A stretch of DNA of 64,000 nt from CAWJPW01 sp963844845 (GCA_963844845.1 CAWJPW010000003.1:822247-886246), one strand, 5' to 3'. Shown: positions 25,327 through 34,352, counted from the first letter of the stretch. The notes: generated by a model from the letters alone, not told the origin. Program-made: numbers and translations.

Positions 25327-25344
25327 CTTCGTCACTTCGTCATG
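25327..25344 (-). repeat. REP-like repeat, copy 3
   Basis: CTTCGTCACTTCGTCATG on the plus strand, the exact inverse of copy 1 (21934-21951). It follows the transposase relic and lies upstream of FG-GAP protein 2. Confidence 0.75.
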
Positions 25345-25604
25345 ACTGGCACGGCAAGCGGGTCTCGATTCGGCTAGACTCTCGAGACATGAGCGAGTTG
25401 TGTCGAGTTCATGGAACGGCAGCGTCACGCCGACGCCGACAGAAGGTCGCGTCGTCGCAGCCTCGGCCGGTATGTGGCGTGTTCCGCCGGTGCGCACCAT
25501 CTGCGGTCGAGCAGGCGTCTCCAGCTGCCGACAGCCTGGTGGCATCGGGTCCGCCGCGGGCCGAGCCGACAGACGGCCGGTGGTCGATCGAGAGGAGAAC
25601 GAGG

Positions 25605-27179
25605 ATGATGGTGAACAGGCTCTGGTGGGTGCTGGTTGTGGTCGGGATGGTCGCCGGCAGCGCTCCCGCGACGGCGGCGGTCCCGCGCGATGATGCGTAC
25701 TCCGACCTCGTGATCGGCGTGCCGGCCGAGGATCTGGGCGCTTCCTACGTCGGTGCGGTGGAGTGTGTCGGTGGGAGTGCGGCGGGCCTGACGCCCGACG
25801 GCGCCACGTGGTGGGCGCAAGGCATGTCAGGTATCGGCGACGTCGGCGAGGAGCTTGATACCTTCGGCGCGGTGCTCGCGACGGGGGACTTCAACGGCGA
25901 CTCTCTCGCCGATGTCGTCGTCGGGGTGCCGTGGGAAGACCACCCCGGCACGGGTGGAGCGTTCTCCGACGGCGCAGTCCACGTCATCTACGGGACCCGC
26001 GACGGCTCGATGGAGACGGAAGTGTGGCGCCCCTACAGCGCCGGGCTCCCGACCCTGCCCTTACTGAGTTACGCGTTCGGCTCCGCGTTCGCCACCGGCG
26101 ACTTCGACGCCGATGGGTTCGACGAGCTGGCGGTGGCCGTCAGGCGCGATGGCGGCGAAGGCGGCTCGGTGGTGGTGATCGCGGGTTCCGCGGCCGGACT
26201 GACCGCAGTGGGCAGCCAGCTCTGGCACCAGGATATCCCCGGAGTCGACGGCACCGGCGCTGGGACCGACCGTTTCGGCGCCGCTCTCGCCGCCGGTGAC
26301 TTCGATGGCGACGGCTACGACGACCTGGCAGTCGGGGTTCCGGGCAAGGCGGTCGGCGGAGCGGTTCACCTCTTCTACGGCTCATCGGTGGGACTCAGTG
26401 CCAGCCGCGATGACCAGATGGATCAGTCGGACATCGCGGGAGAAGCCGAGAGCAATGACGATTTCGGCGCCGCGCTGGCGGCAGGCGACTTCGACGCCGA
26501 CGGTCGCGACGACCTCGCGATCGGCGCGCCGCTCGAGGACGTCGACCTCGTCGTGGACTCTGGAATGGTGGTGGTCGCCTTTGGCGGACCGGTCGGCATC
26601 GACGGCCTCAGGTCCCAGGTCTTCGACCAGACCGTCTACAACGCGGAGGGCGGTGCCGACGGCGGCGACCTCTTCGGCTCGTCGCTGGCGGGTGCGGACT
26701 TCGACGGTGACGGCCACGACGACCTGGTGGTGGGTGCTCCGCACGAGGCCGTCAACTCCGCGTATCGCGCGGGATCGATCTTCGTGGTGAGCGGCGCCGA
26801 CGCCTTCGCCGACAGCGGCGCGCATTTCAACCAGGGGACAGGTGGCATGGCCGGGGCCGCCGAGGCGGAGGACTCCTTCGGGTACAGCCTCGCGGCGGGC
26901 GACTTCAACGGCGACGGGTTCGCCGACGTCGCGATCGGAGTTCCGGGGGAGGATCTCGGTGCCGTGGCCGATGCCGGCTGTGTCCAGATCATGTATGGGA
27001 GCGCGGTGGGTCTCGGGTCCAGCGGCAACCACATTCTGACCCAGGATCAGCTTGGTACGAGCCCCGCGGAGAGTGGTGACTCCTGGGGCTTGGTCCTCGT
27101 GGCGGTGACGAGCACCGAGCTTTACTCCGACGGCTTCGAAGGCGGCGATCTCGAACGCTGGTCGGCCTCCCTGCCATAG
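25605..27179 (+). CDS. Secreted FG-GAP propeller protein 2 with DGFE tail
   Basis: 524 residues from ATG 25605 (AGAGGAGAACG upstream; a second ATG follows at 25608). Signal peptide MMVNRLWWVLVVVGMVAGSAPATAA. Six FG-GAP repeats with calcium loops (for example FGAALAAGDFDGDGYDDL) plus half repeats at the ends, again about seven blades. C-terminus is LYSDGFEGGDLERWSASLP, a full DGFE tail. Close in design to the proteins at 22467 and 30630, but GC content is like the chromosome. The roughly 300-bp upstream gap holds REP copy 3 and no other gene. Extracellular binding role inferred from fold only. Confidence 0.88.
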   Translation: MMVNRLWWVLVVVGMVAGSAPATAAVPRDDAYSDLVIGVPAEDLGASYVGAVECVGGSAAGLTPDGATWWAQGMSGIGDVGEELDTFGAVLATGDFNGDSLADVVVGVPWEDHPGTGGAFSDGAVHVIYGTRDGSMETEVWRPYSAGLPTLPLLSYAFGSAFATGDFDADGFDELAVAVRRDGGEGGSVVVIAGSAAGLTAVGSQLWHQDIPGVDGTGAGTDRFGAALAAGDFDGDGYDDLAVGVPGKAVGGAVHLFYGSSVGLSASRDDQMDQSDIAGEAESNDDFGAALAAGDFDADGRDDLAIGAPLEDVDLVVDSGMVVVAFGGPVGIDGLRSQVFDQTVYNAEGGADGGDLFGSSLAGADFDGDGHDDLVVGAPHEAVNSAYRAGSIFVVSGADAFADSGAHFNQGTGGMAGAAEAEDSFGYSLAAGDFNGDGFADVAIGVPGEDLGAVADAGCVQIMYGSAVGLGSSGNHILTQDQLGTSPAESGDSWGLVLVAVTSTELYSDGFEGGDLERWSASLP

Positions 27180-27281
27180 ATCACGGGTTGGCAGCGGTCC
27201 GCGATACAGATTTCGGTCAACCGTCGCGCCGGAATCGGGTACTCTCGACGGCGAGTTCCACCTCAGCCGACAGGGAGCACC

Positions 27282-28469
27282 GTGCGCCGCGAGTCCTTCG
27301 ATCGTGAGTTCATCCTGCAGACGCTGCAGACGCTGGTCCGGATCGACTCGCGCAATCCGGGCCTCGAGGCCGGTGCGCCCGGCGAGATGGAGCTCGCCCT
27401 GCATGTGAGATCGCTCCTGGAGGCTTGGGGCCACGAGCCCGAGCTGCACGAGATCGGAGAGCGCCGCGCGAATGTCGTCGTCCGGCGTCCGGGCGCGGGG
27501 CCGGGTCCCTCCCTGATGATCAACGTCCACCTCGATACCGTCGGCACGGCCGGGATGGAGGACCCCTTCTCGGGTGCCTTCCGCGACGGCCGCGTGTACG
27601 GCCGGGGCGCGCAGGACACCAAAGGTGGGATGGCGGCGGTTCTCGCGCTGGCCCGCGCGCTCGGCGAGTCGAACGAGGAGCTCGCCGGCGATCTCGTGCT
27701 CGCCTTCGTCGCCGACGAAGAGGACGCCAGCATCGGGACCGCCGACCTGGCCGCCCGGCTGCGCACCGACGCCGCCGTCGTGATCGAGCCGAGCGGCCTG
27801 GACGTGGTGGTCGGCCACCGGGGGTTCGGGATCTTCCGTATCGACACGCGGGGGCGCACGGCCCACGGCGGCCGGCCGGACCTCGGGATCGACGCGAACC
27901 TGCACATGGGACTGGTGCTGGCCGAACTCGAGAAGCTGCGGCAAGAGTGGAAGCATCGGTGGCGCCATCCGCAGCTGGGCTCGGCGTCGCTGCACGTTCC
28001 GGTCGTTGGCGGTGGCCGCCACCTGTTCGTGTATTCGGGTGCTTGCCAGGCCTCCGTCGAGTGCCGTACGGTGCCGGGTCAAGCCGCACGGGAGACCGAG
28101 CACGAGTTGCGCCGGGCGGTGGAACGGGCGGGAAGCGGACGCACGGATTTTGACGCCAGCGTGGAGCCGGTGATGTGGCGCTCGCCGCACGCGATCGACC
28201 CCGACCGGCCGATCGTACAGGCGGTGCGGGCCGCCGGCGAGCGGGTGCTGGGCCGCGAGCTGCGCACCGGCTGGCACGGTTGGTGGGAGGACTCCGGGCT
28301 GCTCGGCGAGGCCGGGATCGACGCGGTGGTCATCGGCCCGGCCGGCGGGGGATTGCACGAGGAAACGGAGTGGGTGGATCTCGAGTCGGTCGTCCGGCTC
28401 GCCGGGGTCCTGCTCGAAACGACACGCGCCTACTGCGGCGCCCAGGGAAGGGATGCGAAGCATGGCTGA
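27282..28469 (+). CDS. M20-family metallopeptidase (ArgE/DapE/CPG2-like)
   Basis: 395 residues, GTG 27282 with GGGAG 4-8 bases upstream. A di-zinc amidohydrolase: H83-x-D85 in NVHLDTVG, D112 in GAQDTKGG (bridging Asp), the catalytic Glu pair in ADEEDAS at 144-150, a dimerisation domain inserted after about residue 180 (FGIFRIDTRGRTAHGG with its His), and a late His in GGGLHEETEWV. The reaction is hydrolysis of an N-acyl amino acid or small peptide; substrate not identifiable. The stop overlaps the start of the PLP enzyme by 8 bp, so the pair is one transcription unit. The two could act together on a sulphur amino acid derivative (inference). Confidence 0.88.
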   Translation: MRRESFDREFILQTLQTLVRIDSRNPGLEAGAPGEMELALHVRSLLEAWGHEPELHEIGERRANVVVRRPGAGPGPSLMINVHLDTVGTAGMEDPFSGAFRDGRVYGRGAQDTKGGMAAVLALARALGESNEELAGDLVLAFVADEEDASIGTADLAARLRTDAAVVIEPSGLDVVVGHRGFGIFRIDTRGRTAHGGRPDLGIDANLHMGLVLAELEKLRQEWKHRWRHPQLGSASLHVPVVGGGRHLFVYSGACQASVECRTVPGQAARETEHELRRAVERAGSGRTDFDASVEPVMWRSPHAIDPDRPIVQAVRAAGERVLGRELRTGWHGWWEDSGLLGEAGIDAVVIGPAGGGLHEETEWVDLESVVRLAGVLLETTRAYCGAQGRDAKHG

Positions 28470-29643
28470 TCGGAAACGCGAGCCGGGAATCGGAACCCTG
28501 GCCGTCTGGAGCGGCGAAGAGGGAGTCACCTGGCAGGGCGCCACCCAGGTGCCGGTGGTACACAGCGTCACCTTCGGCTTCGACGACCTCGACGAGTGGC
28601 TGGACGTGGGCTCGGGCAAGAAGCGCGGTCACATCTACAGCCGCAACACCAACCCCACCGTCGAGGTGTTCGAGGAGAAGATGCGCCAGATCGAGGGCGC
28701 CGAGGCGGCGACCAGCTTCGCCACCGGCATGGCCGCGATCAGCAACACGCTCTTCGGGCTCCTGGCGCCGGGCAAGCGCGTGGTGAGCATCCGCGACACC
28801 TACGGCGGCACGAGCCGGATCTTCCTGGAGTTCCTGCCGAAGTTCGGGATGGAGGTCGAGCTGTGCCCGACCGACGACCACGAGGCGCTGGAGACGGCGA
28901 TCGGCAAGGGCTGCGACCTGCTCTACCTGGAGACGCCGACGAATCCGACGATGAAGATCCTCGACATCGAGCGGCTCGCCCGCGCAGGACACGCGGCCGG
29001 CGCGGTGGTGGTCGTCGACAACACCTTCGCCACACCGGTGAACCAGCGGCCGCTCGAACTCGGCGCCGACCTCGTCGTGCACAGCGCGACGAAGTTCATC
29101 GGCGGCCACTCCGACGCCATGGGCGGAGTGTTATGCGGGCAGAAGGACCTCGTCGGCGAGGTGTTCCGCTTCCGCGAGATCAACGGTGCGACACTGGCGC
29201 CGCCGGTCGCCTACTTCCTGATCCGTAGCCTCAAGACGCTCGAGCTGCGCGTGCAGCGACAGAACGAGAACGCGCTCGGGCTGGCGCGCTACCTGCGCGA
29301 ACACGCGGCGGTCGACGAGGTGTTCTATCCCGGTCTGGAGGACGATGCAGGCCATGCGATCGCCCGCAAGCAGATGAGCGGTTTCGGCGGCCTGGTCAGC
29401 TTCTCTCTGCCCGGCGACATGAAGGATGTCGGCCGCTTCCTCGGCCGCCTGCGCTACGCCCACCGTGCGGCCAGCCTGGGCTCGGTCGGTACGCTGATCG
29501 GACCGCCCGCGGTGACCAGCCACGTCGAACTCACTCCCGAGGCGCGGGCCGAGCTGGGCATTCCCGAAACGCTGATCCGCTGCTCGGTGGGCATCGAGAA
29601 TCTCGACGACCTGATCGCCGACTTCGAGCAGGCCCTCGGGTAG
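28462..29643 (+). CDS. Trans-sulfuration PLP enzyme (cystathionine gamma-synthase/lyase family)
   Basis: 393 residues from ATG 28462. An ATG nine bases earlier lacks proper spacing to the GGGAAGGG site. Cys/Met metabolism enzyme with the family marks Y59-S60-R61 (HIYSRNTNPT), ATGMAAIS, TYGGT, DNTFATP and the PLP-binding lysine K211 in HSATKFIGGHSDAMGG. Members make or cleave cystathionine, or act as O-acyl-homoserine sulfhydrylases or methionine gamma-lyases; the sequence does not decide which. Second gene of the operon with the M20 peptidase. Confidence 0.9.
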   Translation: MADRKREPGIGTLAVWSGEEGVTWQGATQVPVVHSVTFGFDDLDEWLDVGSGKKRGHIYSRNTNPTVEVFEEKMRQIEGAEAATSFATGMAAISNTLFGLLAPGKRVVSIRDTYGGTSRIFLEFLPKFGMEVELCPTDDHEALETAIGKGCDLLYLETPTNPTMKILDIERLARAGHAAGAVVVVDNTFATPVNQRPLELGADLVVHSATKFIGGHSDAMGGVLCGQKDLVGEVFRFREINGATLAPPVAYFLIRSLKTLELRVQRQNENALGLARYLREHAAVDEVFYPGLEDDAGHAIARKQMSGFGGLVSFSLPGDMKDVGRFLGRLRYAHRAASLGSVGTLIGPPAVTSHVELTPEARAELGIPETLIRCSVGIENLDDLIADFEQALG

Positions 29644-29912
29644 GCGTGCGGCGAGGCTTGCGACGTGCGGGGCCGCGCCGTCCGTACGCGCGCGGCCATC
29701 ATCGGTGCACGACGAAGTGACGAAGTTGGTTTGGGAGAAGAGCCGGTGCCACCCTCGGCATTATGCTCGCAAGGGCGCCAGTGTCTGCATCGGTGTCAGA
29801 GGTCGTGTCCGCTTCCGGGGCCGCGCCGGAGGCCGGGGCAGCGTCCGGGGTGGGGTCCGGGGTCGCGCTGGCGGGACAACGCGCCCCGGGGAGGCCTCCT
29901 GGGAGATCTTGG
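29644..29912. other. Gene-free spacer with a G-rich stretch
   Basis: Holds REP copy 4 and a GC-rich segment with several GTCCGGGGT-like units at about 29830-29870. No supported gene. Confidence 0.5.
29711..29725 (+). repeat. REP-like repeat, copy 4
   Basis: GACGAAGTGACGAAG, the 15-base core shared with copies 1-3, here about 70 bp after the PLP enzyme and with no transposase beside it. Confidence 0.7.
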
Positions 29913-30627
29913 TCACGGGGAGTTGAGGGTTGACGACCAGGCGGTGGTGCCTGCCGACTCGTAGGGGTCGACAAAGATGACCGCCGCGAAGGTCGCGAAG
30001 CAGTAGAGGCGGTTCAGGTCGTCGCATCCGTCGACGGCGTCGGTGGTCCAGCTCCAGTGGGCGCCGGCCGGGGTCCCTGCCTCGCCCAGCACCGCCGAGG
30101 AGCTCGACGTCCAGCTCGAGCAGTGGTACGGGTCGGCGGTTCCTGATGTGGTGGTACCGGTCCAGCTCTGCGAGGTGGCGACGTATACCCCGGTCTCGTC
30201 CACGGCGATGGGCGCGTCGAGGACGCCGTCGGTGAGGTCGGCCTTGGAGTCGGCCACCTTGATGCCGTCAAGGCGGATCCACGGCCCGTCGAAGCTCGTC
30301 CGGGCGGCCGCGTCGGTGGTCGACGTCGACAGCCAGGCGAAGAACTGGCTCGGATGTGGCAGCCCCGCCGTGGCGGCGAGGTTGCGGCACACGTGGTCGG
30401 CTCCCGCGAGGCCGGAGTAGCCGTCGGAGAGCGTCCAGCTCTGCATCCTCCCGACACTCTCTACCGAGGTGGCGAAGACCAGCGCTCCGCCGCTGCGGTG
30501 AGGCGGTAGTGCGGGTCCAGCGCCGCTCTGCAGGCACAGCAGCGGGTGGGCGTCGTCGCAGTTGGTGGCCAGCCCGGAGGTCCAGCCGTCGCCGCCGCGG
30601 GTTGCCGCCCGAGGCCGGCTGCGCCAC
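29913..30627 (-). pseudogene. DUF1554-domain protein, 5'-truncated, with DGFE-like tail
   Basis: The frame is open from a TAA near 30630 down to TGA at 29913. It contains one and a half DUF1554 repeats: TNCDDAHPLLCLQS (end of one), then GLAGADHVCRNLAATAG, FFAWLSTSTTDAA, IRLDGIKVADSKADLTDG and CSSWTSSSS to DLNRLYCF. There is no start codon before ATG 30446, which lies inside the domain, so the beginning of the gene is missing. C-terminus FVDPYESAGTTAWSSTLN is a damaged form of the DGFE tail. It sits directly after FG-GAP protein 3 on the same strand, as if the front of the gene was replaced or deleted. A rearranged fusion is another reading. Confidence 0.65.
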
Positions 30628-30629
30628 GG

Positions 30630-32279
30630 TTACGGGGTTGCGCTCGACCACTCACCTGTGTCGCCGCCCTCGAAGCGCCCAGCGAAGATCCCGTAGTCGG
30701 GCAGCACCGCCACCGCGGTGCCGTAGCGGTCGCCGTCTTCCGCGACTCCGCTCACGTCCGGGTAGTCCTCCGACAGGGCCGTGTCGATGGTGCTGATGCC
30801 ACCGGCCGAGCCGAAGATGATGTGCACCGAGCCGGCATCGACCAGCATGCCGGTGCCCGGGTTGAAGTCCTCGCTGGGGACACCCACCAGGAGGTCGTCG
30901 TAGCCGTCGTCGTTGAGGTCGCCCGCGGCGAGCGACCAGCCGAAGAGGTCGCCGTCCTCGGAGATGCCGGTGAGCCCGGCTTGGCTCTGGTAGAGGATGT
31001 CGTAGGCGTCTTCGTAGGGAATGGCGAAGGTGCTGCCGTAGAAGATGTGCACCATGCCGGCGTTGTCTTGGAAGGCCACGTCCTCGAACGGCGCTCCGAC
31101 GGCGAGGTCGTCAAAGCCGTCGCCGTTGAAGTCTCCGGTGGTCAGAGCCGAGCCGAAGAGGTCGCCGACCTCGCACTCGGCGCCGGACGGGTCGCCGTAG
31201 CACTGGGGGAAGGCGGTGCGGTTCCCCGCGGTGGTCCCGAGGCCGCCCGCCTCGCCGTAGACGATGTACACCTCGCCCGCGTCCTCCGCCATGTAGGAGA
31301 AACCGGGTGAACTGATGGCCAGATCGTCGAAGCCGTCGCCGTCGTAGTCGCCGACGCTCAGCGCCTCGCCGAAGCTGTAGCTCGGCCCCTCATGAATGGC
31401 ACCGTACAGGCCGCCCGGCGTCAGCAGCACGTCGCCGTCGGTGGAGAGGCCGGTGCTGGAGCCGTACAGGACGTTCACGATACCGGCGTCGGTCTCGGAG
31501 ATGTCCTCGTCGGGGGCGCCCACCGCGAGGTCGTCGAAGCCGTCGCCGTTGAAGTCCCCGGCGGCGAGGGCCGCCCCGAAGCGGTCGTCGTACTCGGGGT
31601 TGCCGGCCACTCCGGTGGCTCCCTGGGAGAGCGGCTCCGCCCAGTTGGGCGCCACCAGCCCGGTATGGCTCCCGAAGAGAACCACCAATGCTCCGGCGTC
31701 GTCCTCGCCCGCGACGTCCTTGCCGGGGATCCCGATGGCGAGGTCGTGGTAGCCGTCGCCGTCGAAATCACCCACCGCGAGCGCGGCGCCGAAGGCATCG
31801 TACAGGTACGACGACCCGGCAACGCCGGCGCTCTCCTGGTGGAACACGGCGTCGTCGATGGAGCCGTCACGCGTGCCGTAGAAGACGTGGACCATGCCGG
31901 CGCCCAGGCCGGTGATGTCGCTGCCGACGTTCTCGTCAGGGATGCCGACGACGAAGTCCGCCAGGAGATCGCCGTTGAAGTCACCGACCGCCAGCACCTT
32001 GCCGAACTCGTCGTATTCCTCGGCCACGTCGTCGACGTACGGCGTCGACTGGTCGAGGAACACGCTGCCGGTCCCGGTGATGCCCGCGGCCGCGCCCGGA
32101 ACGATGCCCACGCCACCGCACGAGTCGATGGTGTCCCCGCTCAGCAGCTCGATGTCCTCTTTGGGGATTCCGACGACCACGTCGGCGTAGCGGTCGCCGG
32201 CGTCGGCGGTGGGGCCGCAGAGAAGGACCGGCAGACAACCCAGAATAAGAACTCGCTGCACGACGGTGGTGGTGCGCAT
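30630..32279 (-). CDS. Secreted FG-GAP propeller protein 3 with DGFE-like tail
   Basis: 549 residues from ATG 32279, GGAGG 7 bases upstream. Signal peptide with a Cys inside (VLILGCLPVLLCGPTADA). Six FG-GAP repeats with D-x-N/D-x-D calcium loops and closing YGS strands (FGAALAAGDFNGDGFDDLAVG and similar). Ends GIFAGRFEGGDTGEWSSATP, the DGFE tail with G-R-F-E. Third paralogue of the design seen at 22467 and 25605, but on the other strand. Two 11-base direct repeats 21 bp apart lie about 60 bp upstream of the start and could be an operator. Confidence 0.87.
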   Translation of the reverse strand: MRTTTVVQRVLILGCLPVLLCGPTADAGDRYADVVVGIPKEDIELLSGDTIDSCGGVGIVPGAAAGITGTGSVFLDQSTPYVDDVAEEYDEFGKVLAVGDFNGDLLADFVVGIPDENVGSDITGLGAGMVHVFYGTRDGSIDDAVFHQESAGVAGSSYLYDAFGAALAVGDFDGDGYHDLAIGIPGKDVAGEDDAGALVVLFGSHTGLVAPNWAEPLSQGATGVAGNPEYDDRFGAALAAGDFNGDGFDDLAVGAPDEDISETDAGIVNVLYGSSTGLSTDGDVLLTPGGLYGAIHEGPSYSFGEALSVGDYDGDGFDDLAISSPGFSYMAEDAGEVYIVYGEAGGLGTTAGNRTAFPQCYGDPSGAECEVGDLFGSALTTGDFNGDGFDDLAVGAPFEDVAFQDNAGMVHIFYGSTFAIPYEDAYDILYQSQAGLTGISEDGDLFGWSLAAGDLNDDGYDDLLVGVPSEDFNPGTGMLVDAGSVHIIFGSAGGISTIDTALSEDYPDVSGVAEDGDRYGTAVAVLPDYGIFAGRFEGGDTGEWSSATP

Positions 32280-32339
32280 CGGGAACCTCCATTCGGTATG
32301 ATCCGAGGTTGGCCGACGCCGACCGATGCGTCCATGGAC

Positions 32340-32371
32340 GAGCGCGACATTTCCATGACCGAGCGCGACAT
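32340..32371 (+). promoter_or_regulatory. Direct repeat upstream of FG-GAP protein 3
   Basis: GAGCGCGACAT at 32340-32350 and again at 32361-32371, period 21 bp (two helical turns). Possible operator for the divergent FG-GAP gene starting at 32279. Confidence 0.35.
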
Positions 32372-32566
32372 CTCACGGCTTTGGGAGCGACGAGGTCGGC
32401 GTCTGGTGGGCTGAGGCCGGCCGGGGCAGAGATCGAGAGGTGGCATGGGCGCCGCGAGGACGACGGTGGGTTGCCCAGGTTGCGGCGGCACAGTGCGCGG
32501 GTTGGGGAGTGCACGTCGTCGCCTCGTCACGCCGGGTGGCGTCCACGCCGAGGCGAGGCTACCCTG

Positions 32567-32615
32567 TTATCGGTTATCGGTTATCGGTTATCGGTTATCG
32601 GTTATCGGTTATCGG
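32567..32615 (+). repeat. Seven perfect TTATCGG units
   Basis: Exact heptamer tandem array ending 58 bp before the sulfatase-like start codon. Units are in register with no spacers, so it is a microsatellite and not a CRISPR. Copy number could vary by slippage. Confidence 0.9.
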
Positions 32616-32672
32616 GGCTCCGGGGGTGTGTTGCACGAGGCGGAGCTCCTGGGGCAGTAGAGGAACAGCACG

Positions 32673-34184
32673 TTGGCAGAGTCTCACCGGGGACGACAGC
32701 TCATGATCGGCTTGCTGTGCGGAGCCTGCCTCCCCCTCCAGGTAGGCTGCGGCCGCCAGGGGAAGGCGGAGCTTGGGGCGAAGGCCGACTGCAACGTCGT
32801 CCTGATCTCCATCGACACACTTCGGCGGGATCACCTCGACCTCTACGGGTACGATCGACCGACCTCGCCACATCTCGATGAGCTCGCCAAGGAGGCCGTG
32901 GTCTTTGACGAGGCCGTGAACGTGGGAGGAGCCACGCTCCCGATCCACATGTCCATGCTGACCTCGCTCCACCCTCTCGTACATCGCGTCACCCCCTACA
33001 CCGGTCAGTCCCTGGCCGAGGAGCGGGTGACGTTGGCGGAGAGCTTGAAGGCGCAGGGCTACGACACGGCGGCCTTCACGGACGGCGGGTGGGTCAGGGC
33101 CAAGTACGGTTTTGATCAAGGGTTCGACCTGTACGATGACAAGGGGTGGCACTTCGTCGAGACCCTCCCGAAGGCACGTCGTTGGCTCGGCGCCCATGGT
33201 ACCCACAGGTTCTTCCTGTTCCTGCACACCTACGACGTGCACTCCGGCAAGAAGAAGCTGCCCTACGACAGCCCTGAAGAGCGCTACAACCTGCGCTACA
33301 CGCGAGACGGGTACGGTGGTTTCGACGGCTGCATCGAGGACCTCTGCGCGTCGCGGCTCCTGGTGTCGCTCAACACCCGAATCCTCCAGAACGGGCTGGA
33401 TCCTCACACTGTTTTCTCCCAGGACGAGCTCCAGCACATGATCGATCTCTACGACGGCTCCATCAACTACGTGGATGACGAGCTTTCAGGGTTCTTCCAG
33501 TTCTTGCGCGAGTCGGGGATCTATGACAATACGCTGGTGATCGTCACCGCCGATCATGGCGAGGAGTTCCTCGATCACGGGCTCTTTCTCCACCATGAAG
33601 GTGTCTATGGTGAGATTGCCCGAGTTCCGCTGATCATCAAGTTCCCCGGCGCCGCGTTCGGCGGCGTCCGTTTCTCCGGCCTCGTGTCGTCGGTCGATCT
33701 GATGCCGACCGTCCTGGATGTCCTCGGTCTGCAGCCGCCGCCAGCGAGCGATGGTCTCAGCGTCGTTCCACAGCTTCGTGCGGGGGCTCATGCCCGGAAG
33801 TACGAGGTCATTGCGAGCGCACTCCGCAGCAAGGCGCAGCCGCCACCGCCGGCGAGCGACGGTCACGACGTGCTTCCATGCCCGCCTTCGGGAGCTCGTG
33901 CTGCTGAGTACGAGCTCATGGCGAGTGCGATCCGCACCGAGGATTGGAAGCTCGTCGTCAGCAAGCGGGAGCTCTTCGACCTGCGGGCAGATCCCCGAGA
34001 GCGGGACAACGTCATCGCGGACCATCCCGAGGTGGCCAAGAGGCTGCAGGAGATCTGGGAGCACAGGGTGAACGAGCTGATGGCAGAAGGCGATGCGCTG
34101 GATGTGCATGATCAGCGGGCGGATGTCGCGACATTGAGCCCGGCGGAGAGAGAGACGCTGCGGTCCCTGGGCTACCTCAACTGA
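32673..34184 (+). CDS. Sulfatase-fold lipoprotein with an internal 36-residue duplication
   Basis: 503 residues from TTG 32673 (AGAGGAA 8 bases upstream; ATG 32703 is the alternative). Lipobox LQVGC at 22-26. Alkaline-phosphatase-superfamily sulfatase core: metal Asp pair in ISIDTLRRDH, the nucleophile region G-A-T88-L-P-I-H-M-S, metal D-H in VTADHGEEF, and DLRADPRERDNV near the end. Classical sulfatases have C/S-x-P-x-R; here it is T-x-P-x-H, so formylglycine conversion is not possible and the true activity may be a phosphotransferase or other hydrolase. Residues 355-390 and 391-426 are a tandem duplication beginning PPPASDG. A CTAG-type element starts 2 bp after the stop. Confidence 0.82.
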   Translation: MAESHRGRQLMIGLLCGACLPLQVGCGRQGKAELGAKADCNVVLISIDTLRRDHLDLYGYDRPTSPHLDELAKEAVVFDEAVNVGGATLPIHMSMLTSLHPLVHRVTPYTGQSLAEERVTLAESLKAQGYDTAAFTDGGWVRAKYGFDQGFDLYDDKGWHFVETLPKARRWLGAHGTHRFFLFLHTYDVHSGKKKLPYDSPEERYNLRYTRDGYGGFDGCIEDLCASRLLVSLNTRILQNGLDPHTVFSQDELQHMIDLYDGSINYVDDELSGFFQFLRESGIYDNTLVIVTADHGEEFLDHGLFLHHEGVYGEIARVPLIIKFPGAAFGGVRFSGLVSSVDLMPTVLDVLGLQPPPASDGLSVVPQLRAGAHARKYEVIASALRSKAQPPPPASDGHDVLPCPPSGARAAEYELMASAIRTEDWKLVVSKRELFDLRADPRERDNVIADHPEVAKRLQEIWEHRVNELMAEGDALDVHDQRADVATLSPAERETLRSLGYLN

Positions 34185-34185
34185 G

Positions 34186-34352
34186 CAAGTGTCCTGCTCG
34201 GGAAGCCCGGTGAGCTACTCGCGCACGCAGCGCGGTTGCTGGTAGGGCGCGACCACGAATCCGTCGCGATGCGACCTCAAGGAGGAGCAACGCAGGCAGA
34301 GGCGGCGATGGCAAGCGAGGAGCCCGTTGGGATTCTCCAAACTGGGGACTAG
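34186..34352. mobile_element. CTAG palindromic element, copy C (167 bp)
   Basis: Begins CAAGTGTCCTGCTCGG next to the sulfatase-like stop and ends CCAAACTGGGGACTAG. Read from the right end it aligns with copy A over the full 167 bp, with the conserved inner words TCCCAACGGGCTC and GAGTAGCTCA. No coding capacity. Confidence 0.75.

Noticed and set aside
32567..32615. Possible small CRISPR array
   Set aside because: TTATCGG units follow each other with no spacers and are only 7 bp; a simple tandem repeat.
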